From the IMG/VR virus record IMGVR_UViG_3300020581_000002, positions 1 through 64,000 of that record: DNA of 64,000 bases. One strand, given 5' to 3'. The notes under the pieces were generated by a model that worked only from the letters and a program-made list of their open reading frames with translations, did not search any database and had not been told where the DNA came from. The DNA is from a virus. Below, piece by piece: positions 23,747-30,930 of this stretch (position 1 is the first letter of the stretch; every line of letters starts with the position of its first letter). The position numbers and the translations under genes were made by a program.

Positions 23747-24190
23747 ATGTCGCAGCATGGTCGATTCCGCGTGCACGGGAGCGGGAACACGGGATACCGA
23801 ATCGACATGCTGCGAGATTTGATCGCCGAGGCGCAAATTGAATGCGGGGAACATGGTCCTAAAAACCACGTTGCCCCCGTGTTCCGTGCGCCGGCTAGCC
23901 TCCCATTTGAACAAGCTGCACGGATCATAGCGCCATGGGTTAATTCGCCTGCCCCTGGCGCGCCTCGCTACCCCGGCATGAAGCGCTACCTAGTCGCGCT
24001 CTTTGACGGTCGAGCGCAGTACGGCGCTATCCAAGGCTGGCGCTTCGGGCGCCGCAATCCTCCCGACTGGGCGATCGACATGCTTGCGCAGCGACTAGAA
24101 TTGGAAGCCTCGCAGCGCCTCGCCGCGGCCCGTCTGCTTCGCGAATCAAAAAAGCCGGCCCCGAGCAGGACCGGCTTGGAAAAGCGATAG
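23747..24190 (+). CDS. Putative Cro-like DNA-binding protein
   Basis: 147 aa from ATG 23747, or 127 aa from ATG 23807; neither has a strong ribosome binding site. The segment KRYLVALFDGRAQYGAIQGW, then RFGRRNPPDWAIDMLAQRLE, looks like a phage Cro-type helix-turn-helix with the W-x-x-G-R-R-x-P-x-W turn. It is a lone plus-strand gene facing minus-strand genes, its end overlapping their terminator, which fits a divergent or convergent regulator. Real but start uncertain. Confidence 0.5.
   Translation: MSQHGRFRVHGSGNTGYRIDMLRDLIAEAQIECGEHGPKNHVAPVFRAPASLPFEQAARIIAPWVNSPAPGAPRYPGMKRYLVALFDGRAQYGAIQGWRFGRRNPPDWAIDMLAQRLELEASQRLAAARLLRESKKPAPSRTGLEKR
24147..24177 (-). terminator. Intrinsic terminator of the 24.2-24.9 kb genes
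   Basis: On the minus strand, stem AAGCCGG / CCGGCTT with a 12-base loop is followed by TTTTTT. It lies just past the last gene of the small minus-strand operon (24200-24899) and within the 3' end of the plus-strand gene. Confidence 0.65.
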
Positions 24191-24199
24191 GCGAGGCTG

Positions 24200-24439
24200 C
24201 TACACGCCGTGCAAAGCGCGCAATCGGTTCGAAAGCTCGTGCGCCGTGCGCTCGCGCTCCCCATCGAGCGTGTAGCGCAGCGAACCGTGCAAGTTCTCAC
24301 GTATCGTCACCACGTGGCCGCGGGCGCGAAGCATCTCAACCACACCACGCGGGTGCGGCGGCATGCGCCTTTCCACTGGGTCGCGCGTGCTGGGCAGCTG
24401 CCCTGCGATCGAATAGCCAAAATCAGAAGCGTGGTTCAT
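24200..24439 (-). CDS. Hypothetical protein (79 aa)
   Basis: Start chosen at ATG 24439 behind GGGAGGATTGAAC. The product has HASDFGYSIAGQLPSTRDPV, then PPHPRGVVEMLRARGHVVTI and the basic tail ERTAHELSNRLRALHGV, resembling a small DNA- or RNA-binding protein. No domain recognised. Last gene of a three-gene operon under the promoter at 24944-24972. Confidence 0.6.
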   Translation of the reverse strand: MNHASDFGYSIAGQLPSTRDPVERRMPPHPRGVVEMLRARGHVVTIRENLHGSLRYTLDGERERTAHELSNRLRALHGV

Positions 24440-24441
24440 GT

Positions 24442-24630
24442 TCAATCCTCCCATACGCCAATAAAATGCGAGACGTTCCCGTTTTCGATCCAAATCGCAA
24501 CGCGCCCGAAGCTCGCCAGCATCCTTCCCGCCTTCTCCAGCGTGACCGCCAGATTCCAGATGCAAACGTCTCGCGGACAAGGCAAGCGCGCAATTTCAAA
24601 GCCGTCACGCATGATTCGAAGCTTGTGCAT
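24442..24630 (-). CDS. Hypothetical protein (62 aa)
   Basis: ATG 24630 follows GGGGAGGATTGATC; an in-frame TTG two codons earlier is unlikely. The product MHKLRIMRDGFEIARLPCPR, then VCIWNLAVTLEKAGRMLASF and VAIWIENGNVSHFIG, reads as a compact alpha/beta protein. Its ribosome binding site is almost the same as that of the next gene. Function unknown. Confidence 0.6.
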   Translation of the reverse strand: MHKLRIMRDGFEIARLPCPRDVCIWNLAVTLEKAGRMLASFGRVAIWIENGNVSHFIGVWED

Positions 24631-24632
24631 GA

Positions 24633-24899
24633 TCAATCCTCCCCATAAGCGGACTCGATCCGCTCGCCAGTGTGATCACAGTACAGTTCCGAATCTTCCC
24701 AGTTTATGTCAACGCCATAGATGTGCCAGCCGCATCGCTTATCGTTCCACAAATGCGCTTGCACGATATTGCGCCACTCGGCGCGAACCGCCTTGAACGA
24801 CAGCGCCGCGCCATCGCTCGTGACGAAATAGATCGGATATCCGCCCGGCCACGCGAATGGACCGGCCCGCAAGCGCCCTTTAATCTCCGCAAGTGTCAT
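24633..24899 (-). CDS. Conserved phage protein with WPGGYP motif (88 aa)
   Basis: MTLAEIKGRLRAGPFAWPGG, then YPIYFVTSDGAALSFKAVRA and HIYGVDINWEDSELYCDHTG, ends in ERIESAYGED. I recall this set of motifs (WPGGYP-F-T-S-DG-ALSF ... YCDHTGERIESAY) from a widespread phage protein of unknown function. A strong GGGAGGGTTAC precedes the ATG. It is the first gene after a promoter with leader hairpin. Confidence 0.7.
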   Translation of the reverse strand: MTLAEIKGRLRAGPFAWPGGYPIYFVTSDGAALSFKAVRAEWRNIVQAHLWNDKRCGWHIYGVDINWEDSELYCDHTGERIESAYGED

Positions 24900-24910
24900 G
24901 TAACCCTCCC

Positions 24911-24941
24911 AAAAAGGCCGGCCGCGACGTGCGACCGGCTT
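24911..24941 (-). terminator. Leader hairpin with T-run before the 24.9 kb gene
   Basis: Minus-strand order: stem AAGCCGG...CCGGCCT, then TTTTT, then GGGAGGG and ATG at 24899. It starts only a few bases past the promoter -10 (TACATA, 24944-24949), so the transcript begins with this hairpin. A terminator in this position suggests attenuation. Confidence 0.55.
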
Positions 24942-24943
24942 GT

Positions 24944-24972
24944 TATGTACTCTCTAAACACTACAGCGTCAA
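24944..24972 (-). promoter_or_regulatory. Leftward sigma70-type promoter
   Basis: TTGACG (24967-24972), 17 bases, TACATA (24944-24949), read on the minus strand. The box GTACTCTCTAAA on the plus strand overlaps the -10 and recurs at 26163 and, as GTACTAGCTAAA, at 29207. The -35 overlaps the stop codon of the DUF932 gene. Confidence 0.6.
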
Positions 24973-26114
24973 GCGCCAACGCTCGACCTTAACGGCTGCT
25001 TTAAGATAGCCGACAAGTCCGCGTCGTCCGCAGTCTTGGCCCACACGGCCTTAAGCAATTCCCCGTCGCTCATTTCGAACAGCGTCGCGACGGCCTTCTC
25101 TTTCATCGCCGCGCCAGAACCGAATTGAGCGCTAAGAAACCTGCCCTCGCCTGGTGAGCCTGTCGAACCACCGCCCCGCGTCGAGCGATCGTGGTCAACG
25201 TAGCGCGTCACGGCGTTCAGCGCCGCCCACATTGTCTCGGGTTCCGTGCCCTCGCGCACGGTCGCGGCATACGCCTGGCCAAGTTCCTGGAACTGATTCA
25301 GCTTGCGCGTCGAGATATCCTTTTTCTCCGCGTCGAATGGGATCTCCAGCACAGTCTTGAAAAACTTGGAAACCTGCTCGCGGCTGACGTGCTGCTTGGC
25401 CATGGCGTCTCCCATCGCCTTGTACTGGTCGAAACCTTGCGCGATGCACGCAAGCTCCTTGCCGACGCGCACAGCATCAAACCGCGTGTTGTGCCTGGTC
25501 TTGACCACGGCGCGCTTGTCGCTCCCCAATGCCGCGTCAAGCGTGTTGTTGCACACGACGCGCGTCACGGTCCCCTTGTTGATCGTGGCGCCGGTCGCGT
25601 CGAACGTCGTCGTCATGAGAAGCCGCGCAACATGCTTGTCGCCGGCCACATCCATCCCGCCATTGAACGTCGCGGTTGCCCAGATGATTTCGCCCTGCTT
25701 AAGGCTGCCCGCAACATCGATCTGAAAACGCTCGTCCACGCTGATGTACTGCTTGAACCAATCAAGCAACTCCGCCGGCTGGTGCGGCTGGTAACGATCC
25801 GTAGCCGTCCCAAGCACGTGGCCATTATCGGACCGCACGATGTGGCGCACGCCGTCCACCATCGCGAGGCGCATATAACCGCTTTCCGTGATCCCGGTCT
25901 TAACGTCGAAAGCCGTGCCCCCTGCGATACCTTCCGGCAAGTGCACATAAGCCGCCGCCTTGACCGCATGCCAGTCGAGCCCAGCTGCCTTTGCCCAATC
26001 CTCGACACTCATGCCTTCCTTCATCTCTTGGCCGAGCTTATGCCACACGTCATCCCTACTCCCTAAAAACGCGATGTTGGCGCGACCGTTCGTCATGTCG
26101 ATGTTGTGTGCCAT
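24969..26114 (-). CDS. DUF932 phage/plasmid-like protein
   Basis: 381 aa. DDVWHKLGQEMKEGMSVEDW, then AKAAGLDWHAVKAAAYVHLP, and DNGHVLGTATDRYQPHQPAE LLDWF correspond to the family described as phage/plasmid-like protein TIGR03299 (DUF932). Later VTRVVCNNTLDAALGSDKRA and KTRHNTRFDAVRVGKELACI match the family centre. Members are often encoded near phage and plasmid replication origins; this one lies directly next to an iteron array and is transcribed away from it. Its biochemical role is not known. Confidence 0.8.
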   Translation of the reverse strand: MAHNIDMTNGRANIAFLGSRDDVWHKLGQEMKEGMSVEDWAKAAGLDWHAVKAAAYVHLPEGIAGGTAFDVKTGITESGYMRLAMVDGVRHIVRSDNGHVLGTATDRYQPHQPAELLDWFKQYISVDERFQIDVAGSLKQGEIIWATATFNGGMDVAGDKHVARLLMTTTFDATGATINKGTVTRVVCNNTLDAALGSDKRAVVKTRHNTRFDAVRVGKELACIAQGFDQYKAMGDAMAKQHVSREQVSKFFKTVLEIPFDAEKKDISTRKLNQFQELGQAYAATVREGTEPETMWAALNAVTRYVDHDRSTRGGGSTGSPGEGRFLSAQFGSGAAMKEKAVATLFEMSDGELLKAVWAKTADDADLSAILKQPLRSSVGA

Positions 26115-26140
26115 GGTACTAATCTTCCCTTGCTAAGCGG

Positions 26141-26157
26141 CGCTGTCCGCCGCGACT
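26141..26157 (-). other. Leader hairpin of the DUF932 transcript
   Basis: On the minus strand GCGGCG-GACAG-CGCCGC forms a 6-bp stem starting a few bases after the transcription start predicted from the promoter at 26161-26189, followed by AAGGGAAG and the ATG at 26114. There is no T-run. It fits the pattern of hairpins just after phage promoters in this window. Confidence 0.45.
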
Positions 26158-26160
26158 GTT

Positions 26161-26189
26161 TATGTACTCTCTAAATTATTGGGTGTCAA
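26161..26189 (-). promoter_or_regulatory. Leftward promoter of the DUF932 gene
   Basis: TTGACA (26184-26189), 17-base spacer, TACATA (26161-26166) on the minus strand. It is the best promoter match in the window. The plus-strand box GTACTCTCTAAA covers the -10 and spacer start. Confidence 0.65.
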
Positions 26190-26210
26190 GTACCGCCACA
26201 GAGGCAGCGC

Positions 26211-26533
26211 CTTACACGACCTTACACGTACCCTTACACGTGAGTACAGAAAATTTATTCTTATTTTTCAATCGCCTTACACCACTTACACCACTTACAC
26301 CTTCTTACTATAGGAGTATGGAATAGATAGAATAGGCGTATTTATATAGTACATACATATAGAGAATCATAGAATCCATATGGGTATAGGGGAAAACGGT
26401 GTAATACGTGTAAGTGGTGTAAGACCTCAATCTTATCAATCGGTTAGCGCCTTACACGTGAGTACAGAGCGTAGAAAGTCAGCCGTAAGAGTTGTTACTT
26501 TTCAACTACTTAACACCTTCTCGCACGTGTAAG
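26211..26533. repeat. Iteron array CTTACAC / GTGTAAG
   Basis: Direct copies of CTTACAC begin at 26211, 26221, 26233, 26276, 26285, 26294 and 26451. Inverted copies GTGTAAG begin at 26408, 26417 and 26527, with degenerate ones (CTTACTA, GTGTAAT) between. The 18-base unit CTTACACGTGAGTACAGA occurs at 26233 and at 26451. Spacing of 9-12 bases in the first cluster suits helical phasing. An initiator binding site is the likeliest reading. Confidence 0.65.
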
Positions 26534-26629
26534 GTTTGATGTCTTGTTTATACGCTAAAGATTGCTTTAGGTTGAATATGTCTTGTGTTCTGCTGTGCGC
26601 AATTGTGTTGCCCGTCATTTGCGAGAACC

Positions 26630-28948
26630 TCAACCGGCTGGCCTTTGTACTTGCCGAACGGGACTATTGCCATTGTGTTTCTCCTTTGGAAACGGTTTCG
26701 TGTACCCTCGTATGGGCATTTCGTTGCGCCAAAAAACTTTTGGTCCTTGCCAGCCTAGCCGCCGCATCGTGTAGACAAGCCGTTTTGCTGACACATCGTT
26801 TTGCCGGTCGGCGCCCAGCACGTAGTCAAGAACATCGCGCGACGCTACGCGCCATTCCTCGCCTTCTATTGTCACCATCGCGCGCGTTTCTAGTTCCGCA
26901 AGCTTGTCGTCCCACGGATCATAATCCAGCCGTTCGCTTTGCAACGCCCCTGCATCCGCCCACAGCGCCCGATCAAGCACAAGCGGGATTCCTTGCTCCT
27001 CGATCGTGCCGGCTTCCGCCCACAGTTGGTCGCGATCTCTTTTCAACGCCTCCAAATCGATCCGCCCGCATTTGATGGGCCAGAACCTGCGATTGCCTGT
27101 TTGGCTCTTAAGATACGTCTCGTTGTTAGTCGTGGCGAAGAGCACGCATCGTCTCGGCCGATCCACTCTGGAACGCCCGTAGGCGGGCCGCGCCCTATCG
27201 TGCGTGCGGCTCGCAAAAGCCTTCATGCGCTCGACCTCGGCTCGCGTGTGGCCCGCCAGATCCGCGATCTCGTACAGCCACACGCCCGCCAGCGCCTCCT
27301 GGTGCTCCCGGTCGCCGAGCCCGAGCAATGTCTGGTCGCTGAACCACTCGCCCGCGAGCAGGCGCACCGCCGAGCTTTTGAGCGTGCCCTCCGGGCCCTC
27401 CAGGACCGTGATCTGGTCGAACTTGCAGCCAGGCTCGCGTGCGCGGCGCACCGCGGCAACTAAAACCAATGGTCCAACGGCCCGGTTGAACGCCGTGTCG
27501 GCCGCCCCCAGGTAGACGCTCAGCCACCCCGCCAGCCTCGCCCGGCCGTCCCAGGTGAGCGAATCGAGATAGTCGAGCACCGGATCACGGCTCGCGGCAA
27601 GGCACTCCTGCACGGCCGCGTCATGCGTAGAAATCGTGCCAGGGTCGAAATGGTACGTCTGTTCAATCGCAACGCGCAGGATATGCACCGTGTTATCCGT
27701 CAGCTCGCCGGCCCAATCCTCAAGCGGGTGCCCCCCGATGGTGCAGCGATCACGAAACGCGTCGTGCGCGCACGTGACGCCCAGCCCACGGATCGCGAGG
27801 CGCGCGTTGCGGCACGTCGCGAGCGGCCTCCCCTGCCTGGTTACGTCGGGAAAAACAATGCTAGGTGCACTTGAAAAAATGGGTGCGGGAAGCGCCGCAA
27901 CCCCGTTGACTTGTCCCAATTTTACGTCGTTAGTGCCGTGGTCCGTATGCTCAGGGAGGGTTTTTAATCTTGATATGTTCTCGCTCGTCCATCCCTTCCG
28001 CTGCGCCTCCGCGAAAATGCGCGCGACAGTCGCCCTGGCTCCTTGATAATTTTTCTCTTGGAACCCTCGCCACCGCTTTGCGAGGTCTGCCCGCCCGCGA
28101 TACTCCCCGTTCCCTGCTCCCTTCCCCGCCGAAGTCTTGGACCACGCATCCCAGATTTCGAACCCTACATCCTGGCCATTCTGGTCCCAGTGGAGATCGC
28201 ACAGCGCCATGCCAAAGGACGCCCAGGTCTGCCCGTCGATGTCGGCTGGTATGGCACTCAGCGCGAGGCGCAGGCGCGTCTCCGCCTCGGGCGACCATGA
28301 TTGAGCCTCCGCCTCCTGAAGCGCTCTCAGCGCCCGCTGGGCGGTCGTGGCGGCCCCACCTGCGAGCAGTGGCAGGTGGGGCCCGTTGGCATGGGTTGAA
28401 GTTCTTTCAGCGGGCACCACCCCCTTTCCTCTCGATCGCCCCCATGGCCCGACCCACGCCGGCACCGCTACCACTGGTGAGTCCACAACAATTGTGTAGA
28501 TAGTACCGTTCTCGTGGACGCACCCCGGCGCCAGAACGTAGCCGGTACTGCCTCTTACGTCTAAATGTTCGCCCTTGACTTGGCTCGATGGTACATCAGT
28601 CCCAGCGTAATAAACGTGGTATCCGCCCGGCCGTCCAGTCTTGACGACGAGCGTGCGCGGCAGTCCTGAGCACTGGCCGAAGGACCGCGCGACCGCTTTG
28701 AGCAGCGCTTGCCCCTCCGGACCGTCGAGGTCGAGCACCACCAAGCCTGAAGGCCCGGTCGCGATCCCCACATTGGCGTCGGGCGCCGCTTGCCCCCACG
28801 CTTCCACTTGCGCGCGATCAAGCGTCGCGTCCTTGAACCCGCGGCTGCCTTTGAACGGCAGCTTGGAGCGCGGCTGCAATGGAAAAACCCACCACCTGCG
28901 GGCGAGACATGGCAGGGCGATTTCAATAAATCGTGGCTGGCCTGGCAT
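26630..28948 (-). CDS. Primase-polymerase/VirE-type helicase fusion
   Basis: 772 aa from ATG 28948; a longer frame to 29101 would run through the leader hairpin. Prim-Pol domain at residues ~15-200: RRWWVFPLQPRSKLPF, LVVLDLDGPEG with the DxD metal pair, GGYHVYY, and LDVRGSTGYVLAPG. The C-terminal half (about 410-700) is a VirE/D5-like superfamily 3 type ATPase: Walker A GPEGTLKSS, VWLYEIADLAG, and FATTNNETYLKSQTGNRRFW. It would prime and unwind DNA at the adjacent iteron region. Start uncertain. Confidence 0.85.
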   Translation of the reverse strand: MPGQPRFIEIALPCLARRWWVFPLQPRSKLPFKGSRGFKDATLDRAQVEAWGQAAPDANVGIATGPSGLVVLDLDGPEGQALLKAVARSFGQCSGLPRTLVVKTGRPGGYHVYYAGTDVPSSQVKGEHLDVRGSTGYVLAPGCVHENGTIYTIVVDSPVVAVPAWVGPWGRSRGKGVVPAERTSTHANGPHLPLLAGGAATTAQRALRALQEAEAQSWSPEAETRLRLALSAIPADIDGQTWASFGMALCDLHWDQNGQDVGFEIWDAWSKTSAGKGAGNGEYRGRADLAKRWRGFQEKNYQGARATVARIFAEAQRKGWTSENISRLKTLPEHTDHGTNDVKLGQVNGVAALPAPIFSSAPSIVFPDVTRQGRPLATCRNARLAIRGLGVTCAHDAFRDRCTIGGHPLEDWAGELTDNTVHILRVAIEQTYHFDPGTISTHDAAVQECLAASRDPVLDYLDSLTWDGRARLAGWLSVYLGAADTAFNRAVGPLVLVAAVRRAREPGCKFDQITVLEGPEGTLKSSAVRLLAGEWFSDQTLLGLGDREHQEALAGVWLYEIADLAGHTRAEVERMKAFASRTHDRARPAYGRSRVDRPRRCVLFATTNNETYLKSQTGNRRFWPIKCGRIDLEALKRDRDQLWAEAGTIEEQGIPLVLDRALWADAGALQSERLDYDPWDDKLAELETRAMVTIEGEEWRVASRDVLDYVLGADRQNDVSAKRLVYTMRRLGWQGPKVFWRNEMPIRGYTKPFPKEKHNGNSPVRQVQRPAG

Positions 28949-29021
28949 CCCCTTGCGCGCCTCTGCGGCTTCTGCTACGCAAGGTTCCGGTGCAATCCTC
29001 CCAGGACGTACCACCTTGCCT

Positions 29022-29060
29022 AAAGGCCCCACCGCATAGCCGCGCCGGTGGGGCCTTTTT
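29022..29060. terminator. Perfect 13-bp hairpin in the primase leader
   Basis: AAAGGCCCCACCG pairs with CGGTGGGGCCTTT, followed on the plus strand by TTTTTCTT; on the minus strand it lies between the primase promoter and start. As a plus-strand terminator it would stop rightward readthrough into the divergent promoter region; as a minus-strand leader hairpin it matches the others. Confidence 0.6.
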
Positions 29061-29069
29061 CTTGGTCTG

Positions 29070-29098
29070 ATGGTGCACCCTCGCCGCAATGTCGTCAA
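29070..29098 (-). promoter_or_regulatory. Possible leftward primase promoter
   Basis: TTGACG at 29093-29098 and, 17 bases on, CACCAT at 29070-29075 (weak -10), on the minus strand. Divergent to the rightward promoter at 29184. The TTGACG element is shared with the promoters at 20.9 and 24.97 kb. Confidence 0.3.
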
Positions 29099-29183
29099 CA
29101 CGCGACGCCGCGCAATTTTATTGCTTTTTAAGAGCGACGCGGTAGCGATTGCGCTTTTTAATGCATTTTTAGCGCGCGAAGGC

Positions 29184-29213
29184 TTGACTTGCTAAAGCGC
29201 GTTAGTGTACTAG
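29184..29213 (+). promoter_or_regulatory. Rightward promoter of the replication operon
   Basis: TTGACT (29184-29189), 18 bases, TACTAG (29208-29213), followed by TAGCTAAATGTACTCG and the GGGAGGG of the first plus-strand gene. The operator-like GTACTAGCTAAA overlaps the -10. This is where transcription switches from leftward to rightward. Confidence 0.5.
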
Positions 29214-29240
29214 CTAAATGTACTCGATGGGAGGGTTCGC

Positions 29241-29450
29241 ATGAGCCAATATCCACACGTCCGCGCTCAGTTTACCTGCGTGTGCTGCGGTGGCAGCAAG
29301 GATAGGGAATTGCTTCTTTGCTGGTCCTGTCACCATAAGCAGAAACGGCAGAACGAAGGCGGCTACTCGCATCGCGTTGAGTCGCTGCTCGCTTCGCTCG
29401 AGACGCGCTTGCGGCTGCCCGCGGTCTCGCGCGCCTCGCACTATTCGTAA
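29241..29450 (+). CDS. Zinc-finger-like protein (69 aa)
   Basis: CVCCGGSKDRELLLCWSCHH has the C-x-C-C ... C-x-x-C-H cysteines of a small zinc finger; the rest is Arg/Gln-rich (KQKRQNEGGYSHRVESLLAS). GGGAGGGTTCGC precedes ATG. It is the first gene of the rightward operon and probably binds DNA or RNA as an early regulator. Confidence 0.7.
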   Translation: MSQYPHVRAQFTCVCCGGSKDRELLLCWSCHHKQKRQNEGGYSHRVESLLASLETRLRLPAVSRASHYS

Positions 29451-29461
29451 ATGGAAGCCGC

Positions 29462-29716
29462 ATGACCGAGCACGAGCAGGCAAAACAGTGGCGCGAGCGT
29501 CGCGGGCTCTCCAAGGCCCGCCTCGCCGAGCTGACCGGCTACTCCTACGAGTCGATCCACCACTTCGAGAAAGGGCTCACGCCGCCGCGAACGTGGCGGT
29601 CACGGACGGCCGCCAAGGTGAAACAGCGGGTAATCGACCCTTATGTGTGGCACAGATATAAGACTTGCTGCGCGGGGGTGGAGGCGAAGCTGGGTGGAAC
29701 TGAGTTTAATTGGTAG
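29462..29716 (+). CDS. Cro/CI-family HTH protein (84 aa)
   Basis: EQAKQWRERRGLSKARLAEL, then TGYSYESIHHFEKGLTPPRT, is a five-helix Cro/CI-type DNA-binding domain with the Q/A-x3-G-x-S-x4-Y-E-x-G turn. C-terminus has cysteines in YKTCCAGVEAKLGGTEF. It sits just downstream of the divergent promoter pair, suggesting control of the leftward/rightward switch. Confidence 0.8.
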   Translation: MTEHEQAKQWRERRGLSKARLAELTGYSYESIHHFEKGLTPPRTWRSRTAAKVKQRVIDPYVWHRYKTCCAGVEAKLGGTEFNW

Positions 29717-29727
29717 GGAGTAATGTG

Positions 29728-29922
29728 ATGTTTTGGATGGCCGTTTATTATCACATTGACACTCACAAAGCTGCGGATATTCCGCCGGTCACAAACCTCT
29801 CAAGAGAGGAATGCGACGCGCTTCGAACAAGCTCGGAGCTCTGGAAAAACAGCCTTTACCTAGTTTGCAAACCTCAGCAATCGCTGATCAAGACAAATAG
29901 AGGGGAGTATTTTCAATGGTAA
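29728..29922 (+). CDS. Hypothetical protein (64 aa)
   Basis: ATG 29728 follows GGGAGTAATGTG. MFWMAVYYHIDTHKAADIPP, then VTNLSREECDALRTSSELWK, suggests a small alpha/beta protein. It ends QW and overlaps the next gene's ATG. DNA is more AT-rich than flanks. Function unknown. Confidence 0.6.
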   Translation: MFWMAVYYHIDTHKAADIPPVTNLSREECDALRTSSELWKNSLYLVCKPQQSLIKTNRGEYFQW

Positions 29923-30095
29923 AAATAAGAGTTTGTTGGGATGAGCGCTATCCTGACTACATGATTGGGTCAGATACAGATACTAGCGGCGCGGAAATCG
30001 AGGTCACCGACGAAGAATTGGTGCTCATAAAACAAGCTGTCGAGTTATACGAAAGAGCACAAAATATTTTAGCGCGGGCAGAGGAGCAGCCATGA
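29916..30095 (+). CDS. Hypothetical protein (59 aa)
   Basis: ATG 29916 overlaps the stop of the preceding gene (ATGGTAA) and has GGGGAG eight bases upstream. MVKIRVCWDERYPDYMIGSD, then acidic DTSGAEIEVTDEELVLIKQA and a helical tail with AEEQP. Its TGA overlaps the next ATG. No family recognised. Confidence 0.6.
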   Translation: MVKIRVCWDERYPDYMIGSDTDTSGAEIEVTDEELVLIKQAVELYERAQNILARAEEQP

Positions 30096-30187
30096 CCCAT
30101 TGGCTCCTCTCTCACTTGCTTGCCGTCCTCGCCGCGGGACTGCTCGCCCGCGTCATCGTCTCGCTTGCGCCGGAGGAGAAACCGTGA
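30092..30187 (+). CDS. 31-aa membrane microprotein
   Basis: ATG 30092 overlaps the TGA of the gene above and has GAGGAGCAGCC upstream. MTHWLLSHLLAVLAAGLLAR, then VIVSLAPEEKP, forms one transmembrane helix with a charged tail. Its TGA overlaps the next GTG. One of several tiny membrane proteins in the window. Confidence 0.5.
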   Translation: MTHWLLSHLLAVLAAGLLARVIVSLAPEEKP

Positions 30188-30336
30188 GCTTCATCGACAT
30201 GCCTAGCGACACCCTGGAAATCGTGATCGACGCGAGCGGCACCAAGGTTTGGATCAATGATAGCAAGGGGCAGTGCGTGGCGCGCTGGTATCGTATTAAA
30301 AACCTCGTTCTCAAAGACGAAAGAGATAGGCAATGA
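30184..30336 (+). CDS. Small beta-rich protein (50 aa)
   Basis: GTG 30184 has GGAGGAGAAACC upstream and overlaps the microprotein's TGA. The product MSFIDMPSDTLEIVIDASGT, then KVWINDSKGQCVARWYRIKN, looks like a small beta-barrel, perhaps nucleic-acid binding. It overlaps the next ATG. Confidence 0.55.
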   Translation: MSFIDMPSDTLEIVIDASGTKVWINDSKGQCVARWYRIKNLVLKDERDRQ

Positions 30337-30422
30337 ACTTCGCACGCGGAGTCGTTATTGCTCTTCTCATCGAAGCGGAAGCTGTCATCCTCGTCACTCT
30401 CGTTTGGCATTGGTTCGGATGA
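30333..30422 (+). CDS. 29-aa membrane microprotein
   Basis: ATG 30333 overlaps the preceding TGA (ATGA). MNFARGVVIALLIEAEAVIL, then VTLVWHWFG, is a hydrophobic helix interrupted by Glu residues. TGA overlaps the next ATG. Expression is supported by coupling only. Confidence 0.45.
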   Translation: MNFARGVVIALLIEAEAVILVTLVWHWFG

Positions 30423-30754
30423 AAAACTCTCCCAACGGCTACGTCCGCACCAGGCAGTTCTGGCACACGCGCGTCATGTGTCCCCTCTGCCGGCAACCGA
30501 TGCCCGAGATGCGTCTGGGCGTACGCTTCCCGCCCCTCAAGGCGGCAATCTTCGATCTGATAAAGCTTACGGGCGATCACGGCATGACGCAGCAAGAGAT
30601 ACAGGGCTCGTTCGAGCTGAGCTCGCTCTACACGGTGCGTGCGCACGTCTGGGGCATCAACAAGCTGATCGAAGACACGGGCTGGAGGATCAGGGGCGGC
30701 ACGAAGCGTGCGCCGGGGTATAGGTTAGTGAAGACAAAAGCAATGCACGCATGA
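30419..30754 (+). CDS. Winged-helix regulator-like protein with Cys pair (111 aa)
   Basis: RVMCPLCRQPMPEMRLG gives one CxxC pair. LKAAIFDLIKLTGDHGMTQQ, then EIQGSFELSSLYTVRAHVWG and INKLIEDTGWRIRGGTKRAP, follows the PhoB/OmpR-like winged helix arrangement ending in a Tyr-Arg-Leu strand. A DNA-binding regulator or packaging-type protein of the early operon. ATGA coupling at both ends. Confidence 0.6.
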   Translation: MKNSPNGYVRTRQFWHTRVMCPLCRQPMPEMRLGVRFPPLKAAIFDLIKLTGDHGMTQQEIQGSFELSSLYTVRAHVWGINKLIEDTGWRIRGGTKRAPGYRLVKTKAMHA

Positions 30755-30930
30755 ACGATCATCCTGGCTGCATGGCGCCAGATGGCGCAGAACCATGTCC
30801 GCAATGCACGTTACTATTGACCCAGCGAGATGTACTACTCGCGGCACTTACTAGTGTTAGAGATTGGGATGCGCTGCACGATGCGCTGCCCGATAGTCTT
30901 GCAGCGAAGATAAGCGCCGCAATACGATAG
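30751..30930 (+). CDS. Small protein with CxxC-type cysteines (59 aa)
   Basis: ATG 30751 overlaps the preceding TGA. MNDHPGCMAPDGAEPCPQCT has three cysteines in a zinc-like spacing, then a helical region LLLTQRDVLLAALTSVRDWD. TAG at 30928-30930 precedes the polymerase ribosome binding site. Function unknown. Confidence 0.6.
   Translation: MNDHPGCMAPDGAEPCPQCTLLLTQRDVLLAALTSVRDWDALHDALPDSLAAKISAAIR

Larger units (their letters stand above)
26115..26629. other. Gene-free region with iterons and AT-rich core, candidate origin
   Basis: About 515 bases without a credible gene. It contains the leftward promoter at 26161-26189, an array of CTTACAC/GTGTAAG repeats from 26211 to 26533, and an AT-rich core (26300-26400, e.g. 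TATATAGTACATACATATAG). Flanked by the DUF932 gene and the primase-helicase. Layout matches an iteron origin. Confidence 0.6.

Noticed and set aside
26536-27075. Plus-strand 179-codon frame over the primase 3' end
   Set aside because: Overlaps the helicase coding s trand and has no domain or ribosome binding site; the true gene is on the minus strand.
28949-29101. Longer start for the primase gene
   Set aside because: It would translate the 13-bp leader hairpin; the primase-polymerase domain begins right after the ATG at 28948.
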